Source of the DNA: Sulfitobacter guttiformis | Lineage (GTDB): Bacteria; Pseudomonadota; Alphaproteobacteria; Rhodobacterales; Rhodobacteraceae | Length of the DNA stretch: 64,000 bases | NCBI RefSeq assembly: GCF_003610455.1 | Contig: NZ_RAQK01000001.1 | Location: 2,418,001 to 2,482,000 of the forward strand | Reading direction: 5' to 3' | Shown here: piece after piece, positions 55,543 to 64,000 of the stretch | How positions within the stretch are numbered: position 1 is the first letter of the stretch | Layout: every line of letters begins with the position of its first letter | The notes under the pieces: model-generated | Seen by the model: the letters and a program-made list of their open reading frames with translations, nothing else | What the model was told of the DNA's origin: nothing | The model's database searches: none | Position numbers and translations under genes: made by a program

Positions 55543-56823
55543 ATGGCACCGGATACGACGATCGCGCATTACGAAGCACCTGAAAAGGACCTTTACGATA
55601 TGGGTGAGATGCCGCCCATGGGCTATGTCCCGAAGAAAATGCATGGCTGGGTAATCCGCCGCGAACGCCACGGCGAACCTGACAAGGCTATGCTAAAGGA
55701 GGTTGTCGATGTCCCCACGCTGGACAGTCAGGACGTTCTGATCCTCGTGATGGCGGCGGGTGTGAACTACAACGGCGTTTGGTCGGCGCTGGGTCAGCCG
55801 ATGTCGACGTTTGATGTGCACAAGCAGGAATACTGCATTGTCGGATCCGACGCCGCGGGCATCGTCTGGGCAGTGGGTGACAAGGTCACGCGCTGGAAGG
55901 TCGGTGACGAGGTCGTAGTGCATTGCAATCAGGATGACGGCGACGACGAGGAGTGTAATGGCGGGGACCCGATGTATTCGCCGACCCAGCGCATTTGGGG
56001 TTACGAGACGGCCGACGGCTCTTTTTCGCAGTTCGCGCGCGTCCAAAGCCAGCAGTTGATGCCGCGACCAAAGCACCTGACATGGGAAGAAAGCGCCTGT
56101 TATACGCTGACCCTCGCCACAGCCTATCGCATGCTGTTCGGACATGAACCGCATGACCTCAAGCCCGGACAGAACGTTTTGGTCTGGGGGGCCTCGGGTG
56201 GTCTGGGTTCTTATGCGATCCAGTTGATCAATACAGCCGGTGCGAACGCCATCGGAGTCATCAGTGACGAGAGCAAGCGCCAGTTTGTCATGGATCTGGG
56301 TGCTAAGGGTGTGATCAACCGCAAGGATTTCAACTGCTGGGGGCAAATGCCAACCGTCAATACGGACGAGTATAATGCTTGGCTCAAAGAAGCGCGTAAA
56401 TTCGGCAAGGCGATCTGGGACATCACCGGCAAAGGCGTGAGCGTTGACATGGTGTTCGAGCATCCGGGCGAAAGCACGTTTCCTGTATCCTCACTGGTGG
56501 TGAAGAAGGGCGGGATGGTTGTGATTTGTGCGGGCACGACCGGCTTCAACTGTACATTCGACGTGCGCTATATGTGGATGCACCAGAAGCGCTTGCAGGG
56601 ATCTCACTTTGCCCACCTCAAGCAGGCGTCAGCAGCCAACAAGCTGATGCTAGAGCGGCGTTTGGATCCTTGTATGTCGGAAGTATTCTCATGGAACGAT
56701 CTGCCGCTGGCGCATATGAAAATGATGCGCAACGAACATAAACCCGGCAACATGGCCGTATTGGTACAGGCGCCCAAAACCGGACTACGGACTTTTGAGG
56801 ATGCTCTCGACGCGGGCAAGTAA
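55543..56823 (+). CDS. ccr: Crotonyl-CoA carboxylase/reductase
   Basis: A 426-residue medium-chain dehydrogenase/reductase that reductively carboxylates crotonyl-CoA to ethylmalonyl-CoA, the key step of the ethylmalonyl-CoA pathway. PPMGYVPKKMHGWVIRRERHG is the typical Ccr opening; NVLVWGASGGLGSYAIQL is the NADPH motif; NPxx-like NCWGQMP and DVRYMWMHQKRLQGSHF lie in the CoA/CO2 pocket. ATG at 55543 follows GGAGGG. Followed by a terminator. Confidence 0.95.
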   Translation: MAPDTTIAHYEAPEKDLYDMGEMPPMGYVPKKMHGWVIRRERHGEPDKAMLKEVVDVPTLDSQDVLILVMAAGVNYNGVWSALGQPMSTFDVHKQEYCIVGSDAAGIVWAVGDKVTRWKVGDEVVVHCNQDDGDDEECNGGDPMYSPTQRIWGYETADGSFSQFARVQSQQLMPRPKHLTWEESACYTLTLATAYRMLFGHEPHDLKPGQNVLVWGASGGLGSYAIQLINTAGANAIGVISDESKRQFVMDLGAKGVINRKDFNCWGQMPTVNTDEYNAWLKEARKFGKAIWDITGKGVSVDMVFEHPGESTFPVSSLVVKKGGMVVICAGTTGFNCTFDVRYMWMHQKRLQGSHFAHLKQASAANKLMLERRLDPCMSEVFSWNDLPLAHMKMMRNEHKPGNMAVLVQAPKTGLRTFEDALDAGK

Positions 56824-56851
56824 GTACAGCCTGCGGTCATTGAATTAACCC

Positions 56852-56890
56852 AACGCCCCGCGAATCGTTTGTTCGGTTCGCGGGGCGTTT
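56852..56890 (+). terminator. Rho-independent terminator after ccr
   Basis: AACGCCCCGCGAA and TTCGCGGGGCGTT form a perfect 13-bp stem, followed by a short T run (TTTAC), 28 bp after the ccr stop. Confidence 0.85.
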
Positions 56891-57004
56891 ACGTTTCTGA
56901 AACGGGATTAATGCGATCAATGCCTTATGATTGTCCCTCTCGCTATATCTGGGGAGTTGGAATATGCGAATTGTGGCATCGTTTTGGCACATGTTATGAT
57001 TGTA

Positions 57005-57020
57005 TTAACGAACCGTTAAC
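57005..57020. promoter_or_regulatory. CtrA-type box upstream of the luxR locus
   Basis: TTAA-N7-TTAAC (57005-57020) matches the full CtrA recognition sequence and lies 19-35 bp before the GTG of the small ORF that precedes luxR. In Rhodobacteraceae, quorum sensing and CtrA control each other; CtrA binding here is an inference from the motif alone. Confidence 0.65.
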
Positions 57021-57039
57021 CATCTAGGAGGGACAATCG

Positions 57040-57258
57040 GTGAGAAGTGATTGGATTTTAGACGTTCTCGCCGATTTGCGCAGTTTTGCCGAAGCTAACG
57101 ATCTGCCGAAGTTGGCGGAGCAGCTTGATGATACTGCGCTGATTGCTACGGCTGAGTTCGCCTCAAAAGATGCGAGGTCCGCAGAGCGGCGTGATGTTGG
57201 ACAAACGGAACAAATTAGAGGGCATATTGTCCGCATTGGAACAGGCGGTAACGCTTGA
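57040..57258 (+). CDS. Small protein overlapping luxR
   Basis: A 72-residue soluble protein starting with GTG at 57040 after a good GGAGGG site. MRSDWILDVLADLRSFAEANDLPKLAEQLDDTALIATAEF is helical and charged; I know no function. It overlaps the start of the luxR-type gene by 65 bases in another frame. It is probably co-transcribed with luxR from the CtrA-boxed promoter. Confidence 0.68.
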   Translation: MRSDWILDVLADLRSFAEANDLPKLAEQLDDTALIATAEFASKDARSAERRDVGQTEQIRGHIVRIGTGGNA

Positions 57259-57916
57259 CGGAATGCAGATCGTCTCGGACGAATTACGCAACTATTACGC
57301 CGTGGATCACTTGGTGTATCATTGGGTGGACTCGAGCGGTGATCAATATGGCTGTGGCACCTATTCACCAGAGTGGCAGCAAAAGTATCTCGAAGAAAAC
57401 TATCTCCGAATAGATCCTGTTGTGCAGGGCTGCTTCCAGAGGTTTCATCCAGTCGATTGGAAACAACTCGACTGGTCAAGCAAGGCCGCCCGCGAATTTC
57501 TCAAGGTTTCTGCTGAGTACGGGGTAGGCAATCAGGGGTTTTCTATACCCATCCGTGGACCAAACGGCCAATTTGCGATGTTTACGGTCAATCACTCTTG
57601 TGATGATGATATCTGGGAGAGCTTCACCGTCGAGCATAGACGCGACCTCATCCTGATCGCGCATTATTTCAATGAAAAAGCGCTGGAGTTTGAGCCGGGC
57701 CGCCAACCCGGTCAGCAACAACCCCTGTCGCCACGCGAAATCGACGCGATGACCCTTCTGGCCATTGGATATAGCCGTGCCCAAGTGGCCAACTCCCTGT
57801 CGATTTCCGAGCATACCTTGCGCGTTTATATTGAAAGCGCGCGTTTCAAACTGGGCGCGTTGAACACCACGCATGCAGTCGCCCGTGCGCTCAGCCGCGG
57901 TCTTATCGTAATCTAG
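57194..57916 (+). CDS. luxR: LuxR-family quorum-sensing regulator
   Basis: A 240-residue transcription factor with an autoinducer-binding domain and a C-terminal HTH. LVYHWVDSS, SPEWQQKYLE, RIDPVV and PVDW supply the conserved Trp, Tyr and Asp pocket residues, and LSPREIDAMTLLAIGYSRAQVANSLSISEHTLRVYI is the HTH with a GerE-like fold. I chose the ATG at 57194; a GTG at 57191 is equivalent. It partners the luxI gene 118 bp downstream. Confidence 0.88.
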   Translation: MLDKRNKLEGILSALEQAVTLDGMQIVSDELRNYYAVDHLVYHWVDSSGDQYGCGTYSPEWQQKYLEENYLRIDPVVQGCFQRFHPVDWKQLDWSSKAAREFLKVSAEYGVGNQGFSIPIRGPNGQFAMFTVNHSCDDDIWESFTVEHRRDLILIAHYFNEKALEFEPGRQPGQQQPLSPREIDAMTLLAIGYSRAQVANSLSISEHTLRVYIESARFKLGALNTTHAVARALSRGLIVI

Positions 57917-58034
57917 ATGCGGATTGTGGCGCGTTGCGTATCTGCGCCGATGATCGCACGCCGCGATTGAACGGCGTTAACCAAACGGCAGCTAAGGCTT
58001 GTGACATCATTATGATGCTACGGGGAGCCTTCGA

Positions 58035-58670
58035 ATGCTGCGTTATCTTTATGCTGATCAACTCGACCAACATCCACGCCTGGCAGACGAGATGTTTAGA
58101 CATCGCGCAGCTCAGTTTCATACGCGCCTCGGCTGGGATGTGAATGTCGATGCGCAGGGGCACGAACGAGATGAATATGACGCGCTCAATCCGCTTTATG
58201 TGATTTGGGAGACGCCCGAGGGCGGACACGGCGGCTCGACGCGGTTCTTACCGACAACTGGCCCAGTGATGGTTAACGACCACTTTAGCCATCTGGCATC
58301 CGCACCTATCTGTAGTCCACTCATCTGGGAATGTACCCGGTTTTGCATGGCGCCCGGGCAAGGCGCACATGTCGCTGCGGCGCTGATGCTGGGCGGTGGG
58401 GAATTGATGAACGGGTTTGGGGTGCGCCATTTCGTCGGTGTTTTTGATGCGCGCATGGTTCGGATTTACAATCGCGTAGGGTCTTCACCGGAGGTGTTGG
58501 GCAGCATCGGCACAGGACGCGAGCAAATAAGCGTTGGTTTGTGGACGTTCGAGGCACAAGCGCAAGCGCGTGTAGCGCAGCGCGCAGGGATATCGCCCGC
58601 TCTGAGCCGTGCGTGGTTCGCCGACGCTTTTGGTGACGCTCCTATGACGGAATTTGCAGCAAGCGCCTGA
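58035..58670 (+). CDS. luxI: Acyl-homoserine-lactone synthase
   Basis: A 211-residue LuxI-type enzyme making an acyl-homoserine lactone from S-adenosylmethionine and an acyl carrier. The invariant Arg24, Phe28 and Trp34 (MFRHRAAQFHTRLGW), the acidic residues in ERDEYDAL, STRFLP and WECTRF are all present. Acyl chain length cannot be read from sequence. It follows luxR and is 42 bp before the helicase gene. Confidence 0.92.
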   Translation: MLRYLYADQLDQHPRLADEMFRHRAAQFHTRLGWDVNVDAQGHERDEYDALNPLYVIWETPEGGHGGSTRFLPTTGPVMVNDHFSHLASAPICSPLIWECTRFCMAPGQGAHVAAALMLGGGELMNGFGVRHFVGVFDARMVRIYNRVGSSPEVLGSIGTGREQISVGLWTFEAQAQARVAQRAGISPALSRAWFADAFGDAPMTEFAASA

Positions 58671-58712
58671 ACGGCTCTGGCCCCTGCGCGCCAGCACGCC
58701 TAATGTGCCCGC

Positions 58713-60251
58713 ATGAGCACAGAACTTATCTATTCCGACGATCAGGCTGCCGCATTTGATGCGGTTGGTGCAATGCTGAAGACAGCGGGCATCAGCCTTG
58801 AAGATGATCTGCTGATGCCGCCGAAGGGAAGCAAGCATCAGGTGATGGCGGTGACCGGAAAGGCCGGATCTGGTAAGACGCTCCTGCTTGCGGAGCTCTA
58901 CAAGGCGCTAGAAAACGCCGGTGTCGATGTGGTTTCCGGAGATTACGAGAGCAAAAAGCGCAAAGACAAGCGCACACTGGCCATCCTCGCACCGACTAAT
59001 AAAGCAGCGAGCGTTCTACGTCTGCGCGGGGTTCCCGCCACCACCATCCACCGCATCCTTTATACCCCAGTTTATGACCCCGAATACGAGCGTATCGCCG
59101 AATGGCTGGCCGGAAACGGGGAGCGTCCTGTGGATGTTGAAGGTTTAACCGAAATTGCCCTTGATCGTGCCTATGCGTTTTTTCAAGGCAATAAGTCCAT
59201 TCCCGGCGCGCTGGCGGCTGCGGGTCTGCGGGGCAGTGATTTTATTACCGGCTGGAAACGACGCGAAGAGCCCCTCGATATCGGATTTGTTGATGAATCC
59301 TCAATGCTGGACGACCGGCAATTCGAAGATCTAAAGGAAATTTTTCCGACGCTTTTGCTGTTCGGCGATCCGGCGCAGCTGGCTCCCGTAGGCCAATCGG
59401 GTACGATGGTGTTCGAGAAGCTGCCCCAAAAACGCGTGATGAACCTCAACCGGATTTTCCGGCAGGAGGCAGACAACCCGATCCTTGATCTTGCCCATGC
59501 CCTTGCCGATCCGCAGATTGATTTTCAACAGTTCGAGCGAATGGTCGAGGATGCGTCCAAGCGCGACGAGCGTGTGGTTTGGGGGCAGCGCGTCCAGGTT
59601 GATCTGATGGCACGCAGTCCCGTGCTGGTCTGGCGCAATGCAACGCGGATCAGGTTGATCAACGCATTTCGTCGCGTACATGGCGCGCCCGAGGATGCAC
59701 TAGCAGAAGGGGAGCCGTTGATATGTGACGGAATTGAGCTGCCGCTAAAGCACCGCAAAAAGAGGCTTGATCTGGAGGCGCGCGGTCTCATCAAGGGGGC
59801 ACAGGTCGTCTACTTGGGGGCTGGGCGGAAACCGGGGTTTTCGCGCTTGCATGTGATGGGCGCAGAAGACCCGCAGGTAAGTGCAGCAAGCATTGTGAAA
59901 ATTGAAAAGCCGGACGAAGAAGAACCGTTCATCCCGTTTGCGGCACGCATGGGCGCCACGTTCCTGCACGGCGCAGCGGTAACGATCCACAAAGCCCAAG
60001 GTAGCCAGTGGGACACGGTACAGGTGTTCGCGCCCGATTTGTTTGTGGCGGCGCGCATGGGACGTGTAGAGGCGGGCCAACCATTGTGGAAGCGCCTTGC
60101 CTATGTTGCGATTACCCGTGCGCAAAACCGGTTGATCTGGGTGGTACGGAACCGGTTGTCGACGCCCACCTATGCCCTGACGGTCGATGATCTAAAGGCT
60201 GTCCCAGCGGCAGCGCTTACCCTTGATGCACCCGAGGAGGAATTCGGATGA
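58713..60251 (+). CDS. RecD-like ATP-dependent DNA helicase
   Basis: A 512-residue superfamily 1 helicase. Walker A GKAGSGKT (49-56), APTNKAA, DESSMLDD (Walker B), GDPAQLAPVGQSG, NRIFRQ and a C-terminal VTIHKAQGSQWDTVQV with VAITRAQNRLIWV match RecD/Dda-like helicases. No RecBC genes are near, so it is an orphan. Ends overlapping the SDR gene by four bases. Confidence 0.88.
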   Translation: MSTELIYSDDQAAAFDAVGAMLKTAGISLEDDLLMPPKGSKHQVMAVTGKAGSGKTLLLAELYKALENAGVDVVSGDYESKKRKDKRTLAILAPTNKAASVLRLRGVPATTIHRILYTPVYDPEYERIAEWLAGNGERPVDVEGLTEIALDRAYAFFQGNKSIPGALAAAGLRGSDFITGWKRREEPLDIGFVDESSMLDDRQFEDLKEIFPTLLLFGDPAQLAPVGQSGTMVFEKLPQKRVMNLNRIFRQEADNPILDLAHALADPQIDFQQFERMVEDASKRDERVVWGQRVQVDLMARSPVLVWRNATRIRLINAFRRVHGAPEDALAEGEPLICDGIELPLKHRKKRLDLEARGLIKGAQVVYLGAGRKPGFSRLHVMGAEDPQVSAASIVKIEKPDEEEPFIPFAARMGATFLHGAAVTIHKAQGSQWDTVQVFAPDLFVAARMGRVEAGQPLWKRLAYVAITRAQNRLIWVVRNRLSTPTYALTVDDLKAVPAAALTLDAPEEEFG

Positions 60252-60946
60252 AGTCGATTCTGATTACAGGGGCCAGTTCCGGGATCGGACGGGCCACGGC
60301 AGAGATGTTTTTACAAAACGGTTGGCGCGTAGGGCTGGTTGCCCGCCGCGCCGAGATGCTGGAAGAGCTTGCTCATGGATATGCGCACGCGGTTGCCCTG
60401 CCTGCCGATGTGACCGATGCGGTAAAGATGGCAGAGGCATTTGACGATTTCGGCACGGTAGATGTGCTGTTCAACAATGCGGGCATGTTCGGCCCGTCTG
60501 CGCCGATCGACGAGATCGCCCTAGAGGATTGGGCGCAAGTGCTGGGCGTCAATCTCAATGGTATGTTCATCGCGGCGCGGCTGGCCTTTGGCGCGATGCG
60601 CAAGCAGGGGCAGGGCGGGCGGATCATCAACAACGGGTCAATTTCGGCGCATACGCCGCGGGAAAATTCGGTCTGCTATACAACGACCAAACACGCGATT
60701 ACAGGGTTGACCAAATCACTGGCACTGGACGGAAGGCCCTTTGACATCACGGCGGGCCAGATCGATATCGGCAATGCCGAAAGCGCGATCGTGACAGACC
60801 TCAAGGCTGGCAATCCGGCCATGCACACAATGGAAGTAGGCCACGCGGCTGCATCGGTGCTGCATATGGCGCAGCTACCGCTGACGGTAAATGTGCCGTT
60901 TATGACTGTTATGGCGACAAAAATGCCCTATCTGGGCCGTGGCTGA
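60248..60946 (+). CDS. Short-chain dehydrogenase/reductase
   Basis: A 232-residue Rossmann-fold enzyme. TGASSGIGRATAE binds NAD(P), NNAGMFG and SISAHTPRENSVCYTTTKHAI (Tyr and Lys of YxxxK) complete the active site. Substrate is not evident. Co-translated with the helicase through overlapping ATGA, an odd pairing that may just be operon convenience. Confidence 0.88.
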   Translation: MKSILITGASSGIGRATAEMFLQNGWRVGLVARRAEMLEELAHGYAHAVALPADVTDAVKMAEAFDDFGTVDVLFNNAGMFGPSAPIDEIALEDWAQVLGVNLNGMFIAARLAFGAMRKQGQGGRIINNGSISAHTPRENSVCYTTTKHAITGLTKSLALDGRPFDITAGQIDIGNAESAIVTDLKAGNPAMHTMEVGHAAASVLHMAQLPLTVNVPFMTVMATKMPYLGRG

Positions 60947-60967
60947 GCAGGGCGTAAAAAGGGTGCG

Positions 60968-61729
60968 TTAACGGCGGAATACACTAAAGATCGCAGATGC
61001 GCCCCAGCCCGCAAAGATTGCAATAGCAAGCGATAGCAGACCGTAGAGAAAAGCCTGTTCGCGGCTCAGGGTGAAGAGCCACCGTTCCATGCCGACCTTG
61101 CGCACGTAAATGCTTGTCTCGTATTGTGCGATCACTGCACCGCCACGGGTCAGGAAGATCCGCGTCTGGTAGTCGCCTTCAGTCAACGCTGCGGGCAGGG
61201 CGATAGAGGTCCGGAAGAGCGTCTGGTCGTCCACGCTTACGGTACCCTCGTTGAGCTGGTACTGGTTGGACCGTGATTTGATCCGGATAAGTGCTTGGGT
61301 AAAGGTCTCACTGTTGGCGATGTTCGCAGGCGCCCCGACGGAGCGGATGGCGCGCGGTATCGAAATGCGATGACGGACATCCTCGGTCTCGCTTAGTGAC
61401 AGGCCCAGCAGGCTGCTGGTCGAGATGGCATAAAAACCCGGCGCGCTGTCGATCTCGACGGCGTCCGTGTTCACCCAGATACCGAACTTCTTTTCTTTGC
61501 GCCTCACGGTTACAGGTTCTGACGGGCCTGATACGGTCACTATAACCTGCATGCGCGGCTCGTCAGGGATGGGGGCATCGCGCTTGATTGCGCCAAATAT
61601 CAGAATTTCGGAGCCGTCGAAATTAGTATTGATAGACACGGTATCGCTGCTCAGGCCCAGCACGATCTCTTCTGCTTGGGCGCAGATCCCGGACATGCAC
61701 AGTACGGCGGATAAAATCAGGCCGCGCAT
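60968..61729 (-). CDS. TIGR02186-type exported membrane protein
   Basis: A 253-residue protein with a signal peptide (MRGLILSAVLCMSGICAQA), a periplasmic domain (EEIVLGLSSDTVSINTNFDGSEILIFGAI) and a C-terminal membrane segment (about 228-248). This matches the TIGR02186 family, regularly found beside TauE/SafE permeases; function unknown. It shares one base with the TauE/SafE stop. Confidence 0.83.
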   Translation of the reverse strand: MRGLILSAVLCMSGICAQAEEIVLGLSSDTVSINTNFDGSEILIFGAIKRDAPIPDEPRMQVIVTVSGPSEPVTVRRKEKKFGIWVNTDAVEIDSAPGFYAISTSSLLGLSLSETEDVRHRISIPRAIRSVGAPANIANSETFTQALIRIKSRSNQYQLNEGTVSVDDQTLFRTSIALPAALTEGDYQTRIFLTRGGAVIAQYETSIYVRKVGMERWLFTLSREQAFLYGLLSLAIAIFAGWGASAIFSVFRR

Positions 61730-62640
61730 CAGTGGCCCCCTGCCGCAATTGAATAAAGCTCGGAGGGTTGCAGGAGCAATTCCAGCGCCAGCTTGCCACA
61801 CACGGCGAGGACCATGATCGCAAGAAGAATGCGCAATTGTTCGGCCTTCATTTTGACTCCGATACGGGTACCGATCTGCGCGCCAATTACCCCGCCCACC
61901 AGCAGTAGAACTGCCAGAACAATGTCGACTGTATAATTTGTTGTGGCGTGAAGCATCGTGGTAAAGGCGGTCACGAAAATAATCTGGAACAGCGATGTCC
62001 CCACCACGACCTTTGTCGGCATGCCGAGCAGATAAATCATTGCTGGCACCATGATAAAGCCGCCCCCGACACCCATAATCGCGGCCAGAATACCCACCAA
62101 TACGCCGACGATCAGCGGTGGAATTACAGAGATGTACAGCCCTGACACGCGAAACCGCATCTTAAGCGGTAGGCCATGGATCCAGTTGTGTTTCTTGCGC
62201 TTGGGCGCCTTGCCCTTTTTAACGTTGCGAATGGCATTGAGGCTCTCAAAGAACATCAGTCCGCCTATAACGCCAAGGAACAGCACGTAGCAAAGCTTGA
62301 CGAGCAGATCGACCTGCCCTTGTGCCTTGAGATAGTTGAACACCATCACGCCAAGCGCCGCACCGGCGAGACCGCCAATCAACAGCACGGTGCCCATCCT
62401 GAGATCGACTGTCTTACGCTTGAAATGCGCAAGGACCCCCGAGAAGGAGGAGGCTACAATCTGGTTTGCCTCGGTCGCAACTGCCACGGCAGGTGGTATG
62501 CCGATGAAAAACAGCAGCGGCGTCATTAAAAATCCGCCGCCCACGCCAAACATTCCCGACAAAATGCCGACAATTCCGCCCAATCCCAACAAAAGGAACG
62601 CGTTAACCGATACTTCGGCAATGGGCAGGTAAATTTGCAT
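61729..62640 (-). CDS. TauE/SafE-family sulfite/organic-anion permease
   Basis: A 303-residue membrane protein with eight or nine segments. GIVGILSGMFGVGGGFLMTPLL near the start and GVLVGILAAIMGVGGGFIMVPAM in the second half are the TSUP double motif. Pairing with a TIGR02186-type protein is a recurring arrangement in this group and suggests a two-part exporter or sensor. Substrate unknown. Distinct from the TauE-like gene at 38.3-39.1 kb. Confidence 0.88.
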   Translation of the reverse strand: MQIYLPIAEVSVNAFLLLGLGGIVGILSGMFGVGGGFLMTPLLFFIGIPPAVAVATEANQIVASSFSGVLAHFKRKTVDLRMGTVLLIGGLAGAALGVMVFNYLKAQGQVDLLVKLCYVLFLGVIGGLMFFESLNAIRNVKKGKAPKRKKHNWIHGLPLKMRFRVSGLYISVIPPLIVGVLVGILAAIMGVGGGFIMVPAMIYLLGMPTKVVVGTSLFQIIFVTAFTTMLHATTNYTVDIVLAVLLLVGGVIGAQIGTRIGVKMKAEQLRILLAIMVLAVCGKLALELLLQPSELYSIAAGGH

Positions 62641-62715
62641 AATCGTCCTTAGGCTGCGGTGCTTTCAAAATCAATGATCTAACATAGAGGACTTATAAAT
62701 CGGGGTCATCTGGCC

Positions 62716-63687
62716 TTATCTTTCTTTGACATAAGGCTCCCCTCCCGCGCGGGGCGGAATGGCTTTGCCCACAAAACCTGCGAGGATGATCACGGTCATG
62801 ACATAGGGAAGGGCGGCAAGGAGCTGACCCTGTACTTTCATACCGATGACCTGTTCAATGATGTCGGGGCGCGTTTCGAGCGCGCCAAATAGACCGAAAA
62901 GCAAGGTTGCATAAAGCGCGTGCCATGGCCGCCATTTGGCAAAAATAAGCGCGGCGAGGGCGATGAAGCCGCGCCCTGCCGACATATCCTTTACGAAGCC
63001 GGCCTGAAGTGCAGTGCTTAGATAAGCCCCTGCGATGCCGCACAAGATGCCACAGATCCCAACAGCGGCAAAACGCAGCCCGACAACGGAGACACCGGCG
63101 GTATCGACCGCTGCGGGGTTTTCGCCAACAGCCCGCAAGCGCAGACCGAAGCGCGTCCGGAACAACAGCCACCATGTGAACGGGACGGCAGCAAAGGCGA
63201 TATAAACAAGGATCGAATGGCCCGAGATCAGCTCGTAATAAAGCGGACCAAGTATCGGCACATTTTGCAGCGAGTCGGCAAACGGCAGGGTGATCGGCTC
63301 GAACCGGCCCTTCCCGATGAGCGAGGGTGTCCGCCCCCCCTGTTTGAACCACGCTTGGGCGATTAAAACAGTCAGGCCTGCCGCGAGAAAATTAATCGCA
63401 ACACCCGAGATAAGCTGGTTTCCCCTAAAGGTAATCGAAGCGATACCGTGGATTGCGCTGAGAGCCAGCGATGCACCTATACCCGCCAGAAGGCCGATCC
63501 AGACGTTGCCGGTCATCGCAGCAATTGCTGCAGAGAAAAACGCAGCGGCAAGCATTTTACCTTCGAGCCCGATATCAAAAATTCCCGCACGCTCTGAATA
63601 CAGGCCCGCAAGACAGGCCAGAAGTAGGGGCGTGGCAAGCCGCACGGTGGAATCCAGCAGTTGGATCAGAGTGAGATACATATCCAT
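62716..63687 (-). CDS. ABC transporter permease, nucleoside/BmpA type (second subunit)
   Basis: A 323-residue permease with about nine membrane segments. YSERAGIFDIGLEGKMLAAAF and GVAINFLAAGLTVLI, and VGENPAAVDTAGVSVVGLR, are typical of the inner-membrane pair of BMP-dependent nucleoside importers (also annotated as simple sugar permeases). Its start overlaps the region just after the other permease, whose final codons provide GGAGG. The ATPase and binding protein must lie beyond the window's right edge. Confidence 0.87.
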   Translation of the reverse strand: MDMYLTLIQLLDSTVRLATPLLLACLAGLYSERAGIFDIGLEGKMLAAAFFSAAIAAMTGNVWIGLLAGIGASLALSAIHGIASITFRGNQLISGVAINFLAAGLTVLIAQAWFKQGGRTPSLIGKGRFEPITLPFADSLQNVPILGPLYYELISGHSILVYIAFAAVPFTWWLLFRTRFGLRLRAVGENPAAVDTAGVSVVGLRFAAVGICGILCGIAGAYLSTALQAGFVKDMSAGRGFIALAALIFAKWRPWHALYATLLFGLFGALETRPDIIEQVIGMKVQGQLLAALPYVMTVIILAGFVGKAIPPRAGGEPYVKER

Positions 63688-63690
63688 AGC

Positions 63691-64000
63691 TCAGACCTCC
63701 TTGCGTTCAGGCTTGGGCTCGCTGCGGCGCAGTCGGGCAGCAAGAAAGATCCGCTCGAGTGGCATGCGTACCATATTATCGAGCGCTCCGGTGAACAGGA
63801 TCACCAGGGCCTGGATCACCACGATCAACTCGCGTGGGATTGAAGTCCAGAGTGCAAGCTCAGCACCACCCTGATAGAGAAACCCGAACAGGATTGCCGC
63901 GATGAAAACCCCCAATGGATGCGAGCGCCCCATCAGTGCTACAGCGATACCGATAAATCCTGCCCCCTCGACGGAATTTAGTACCAGACGCTCGGCTTCG
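63691..64000 (-). CDS. ABC transporter permease, nucleoside/BmpA type (first subunit, cut by window edge)
   Basis: The C-terminal 102 codons of a permease that runs past the right edge. ERLVLNSVEGAGFIGIAVALMG and HPLGVFIAAILFGFLYQGGAELA are membrane segments and the conserved loop of the same family as its neighbour. It ends RRSEPKPERKEV three bases before the next permease. The pair forms the membrane channel of one transporter. Confidence 0.82.
   Translation of the reverse strand, partial: EAERLVLNSVEGAGFIGIAVALMGRSHPLGVFIAAILFGFLYQGGAELALWTSIPRELIVVIQALVILFTGALDNMVRMPLERIFLAARLRRSEPKPERKEV

Overview
The window looks like chromosomal DNA of a marine Rhodobacterales bacterium (Roseobacter group, Alphaproteobacteria); the genus cannot be fixed from the sequence alone. 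The lineage is suggested by ethylmalonyl-CoA pathway genes (mcl2, mch, ecm, ccr), an Entner-Doudoroff edd-eda pair under a LacI-type palindrome, a succinyl-CoA synthetase / 2-oxoglutarate dehydrogenase operon interleaved with small envelope proteins, a Hint-domain protein, PRC-barrel proteins, a two-lipoyl-domain E2 and a luxR-luxI pair preceded by a CtrA-type box. It is mostly core metabolism: I see no prophage, insertion sequence or CRISPR array.

Layout. 1-3.3 kb: an Old Yellow Enzyme fragment, a succinate-semialdehyde-type aldehyde dehydrogenase, a badly decayed MFS transporter and tRNA-Arg(UCU). 3.4-9.4 kb: a glycosyltransferase, rsgA, edd-eda and a PLP decarboxylase. 9.5-13.5 kb: an FGly-type sulfatase/phosphonate monoesterase, an LpxR-like protein and a Hint protein. 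13.5-21 kb: TlpA facing an argH - lipoprotein - lipoprotein - DUF2834 - lysA run with overlapping start/stop codons, then a DUF4175-type protein and a zinc-ribbon protein. 21-24 kb: ftsE-ftsX-plsC-flavoprotein. 24.1-34.7 kb (minus strand): sucC - two exported proteins - sucD - sucA - sucB - membrane protein - small protein - MAPEG - lpdA. 35-37.7 kb (minus): mcl2 - NnrU - DUF1737 - mch. 38-40.3 kb: a small exported protein, a TauE-like transporter and two PRC-barrel proteins. 40.5-47.5 kb: mdh, then sdhC-sdhD-sdhA - sulfotransferase-like - lipoprotein - sdhB - DUF1963 - small protein. 47.5-51.7 kb: a FAD dehydrogenase, DUF1989, deoD, a lipoprotein and an H-NS-like protein. 51.8-56.8 kb: ecm, a PlsB/PlsC-like acyltransferase and ccr. 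57-61 kb: small ORF - luxR - luxI - RecD-like helicase - SDR. 61-64 kb: TIGR02186-type and TauE/SafE proteins, and two nucleoside-type ABC permeases (the second cut by the window edge).

How it fits together. The window holds much of the oxidative TCA cycle (2-oxoglutarate to succinyl-CoA to succinate to fumarate, and malate to oxaloacetate), the Entner-Doudoroff route and four steps of the ethylmalonyl-CoA pathway for C2 assimilation. Its most interesting non-coding signal is a pair of GTGATCAC palindromes, centred 20-21 bp apart, upstream of both TCA operons (sucC and sdhC) and found nowhere else that I noticed; this looks like a shared regulator site. A separate perfect palindrome, GTTAGCGCTAAC, sits just before edd. 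Several operons carry small lipoproteins or unrelated proteins in conserved-looking positions (argH-lysA, sucC-sucD, sdhA-sdhB); these are the least explained coding parts of the window.
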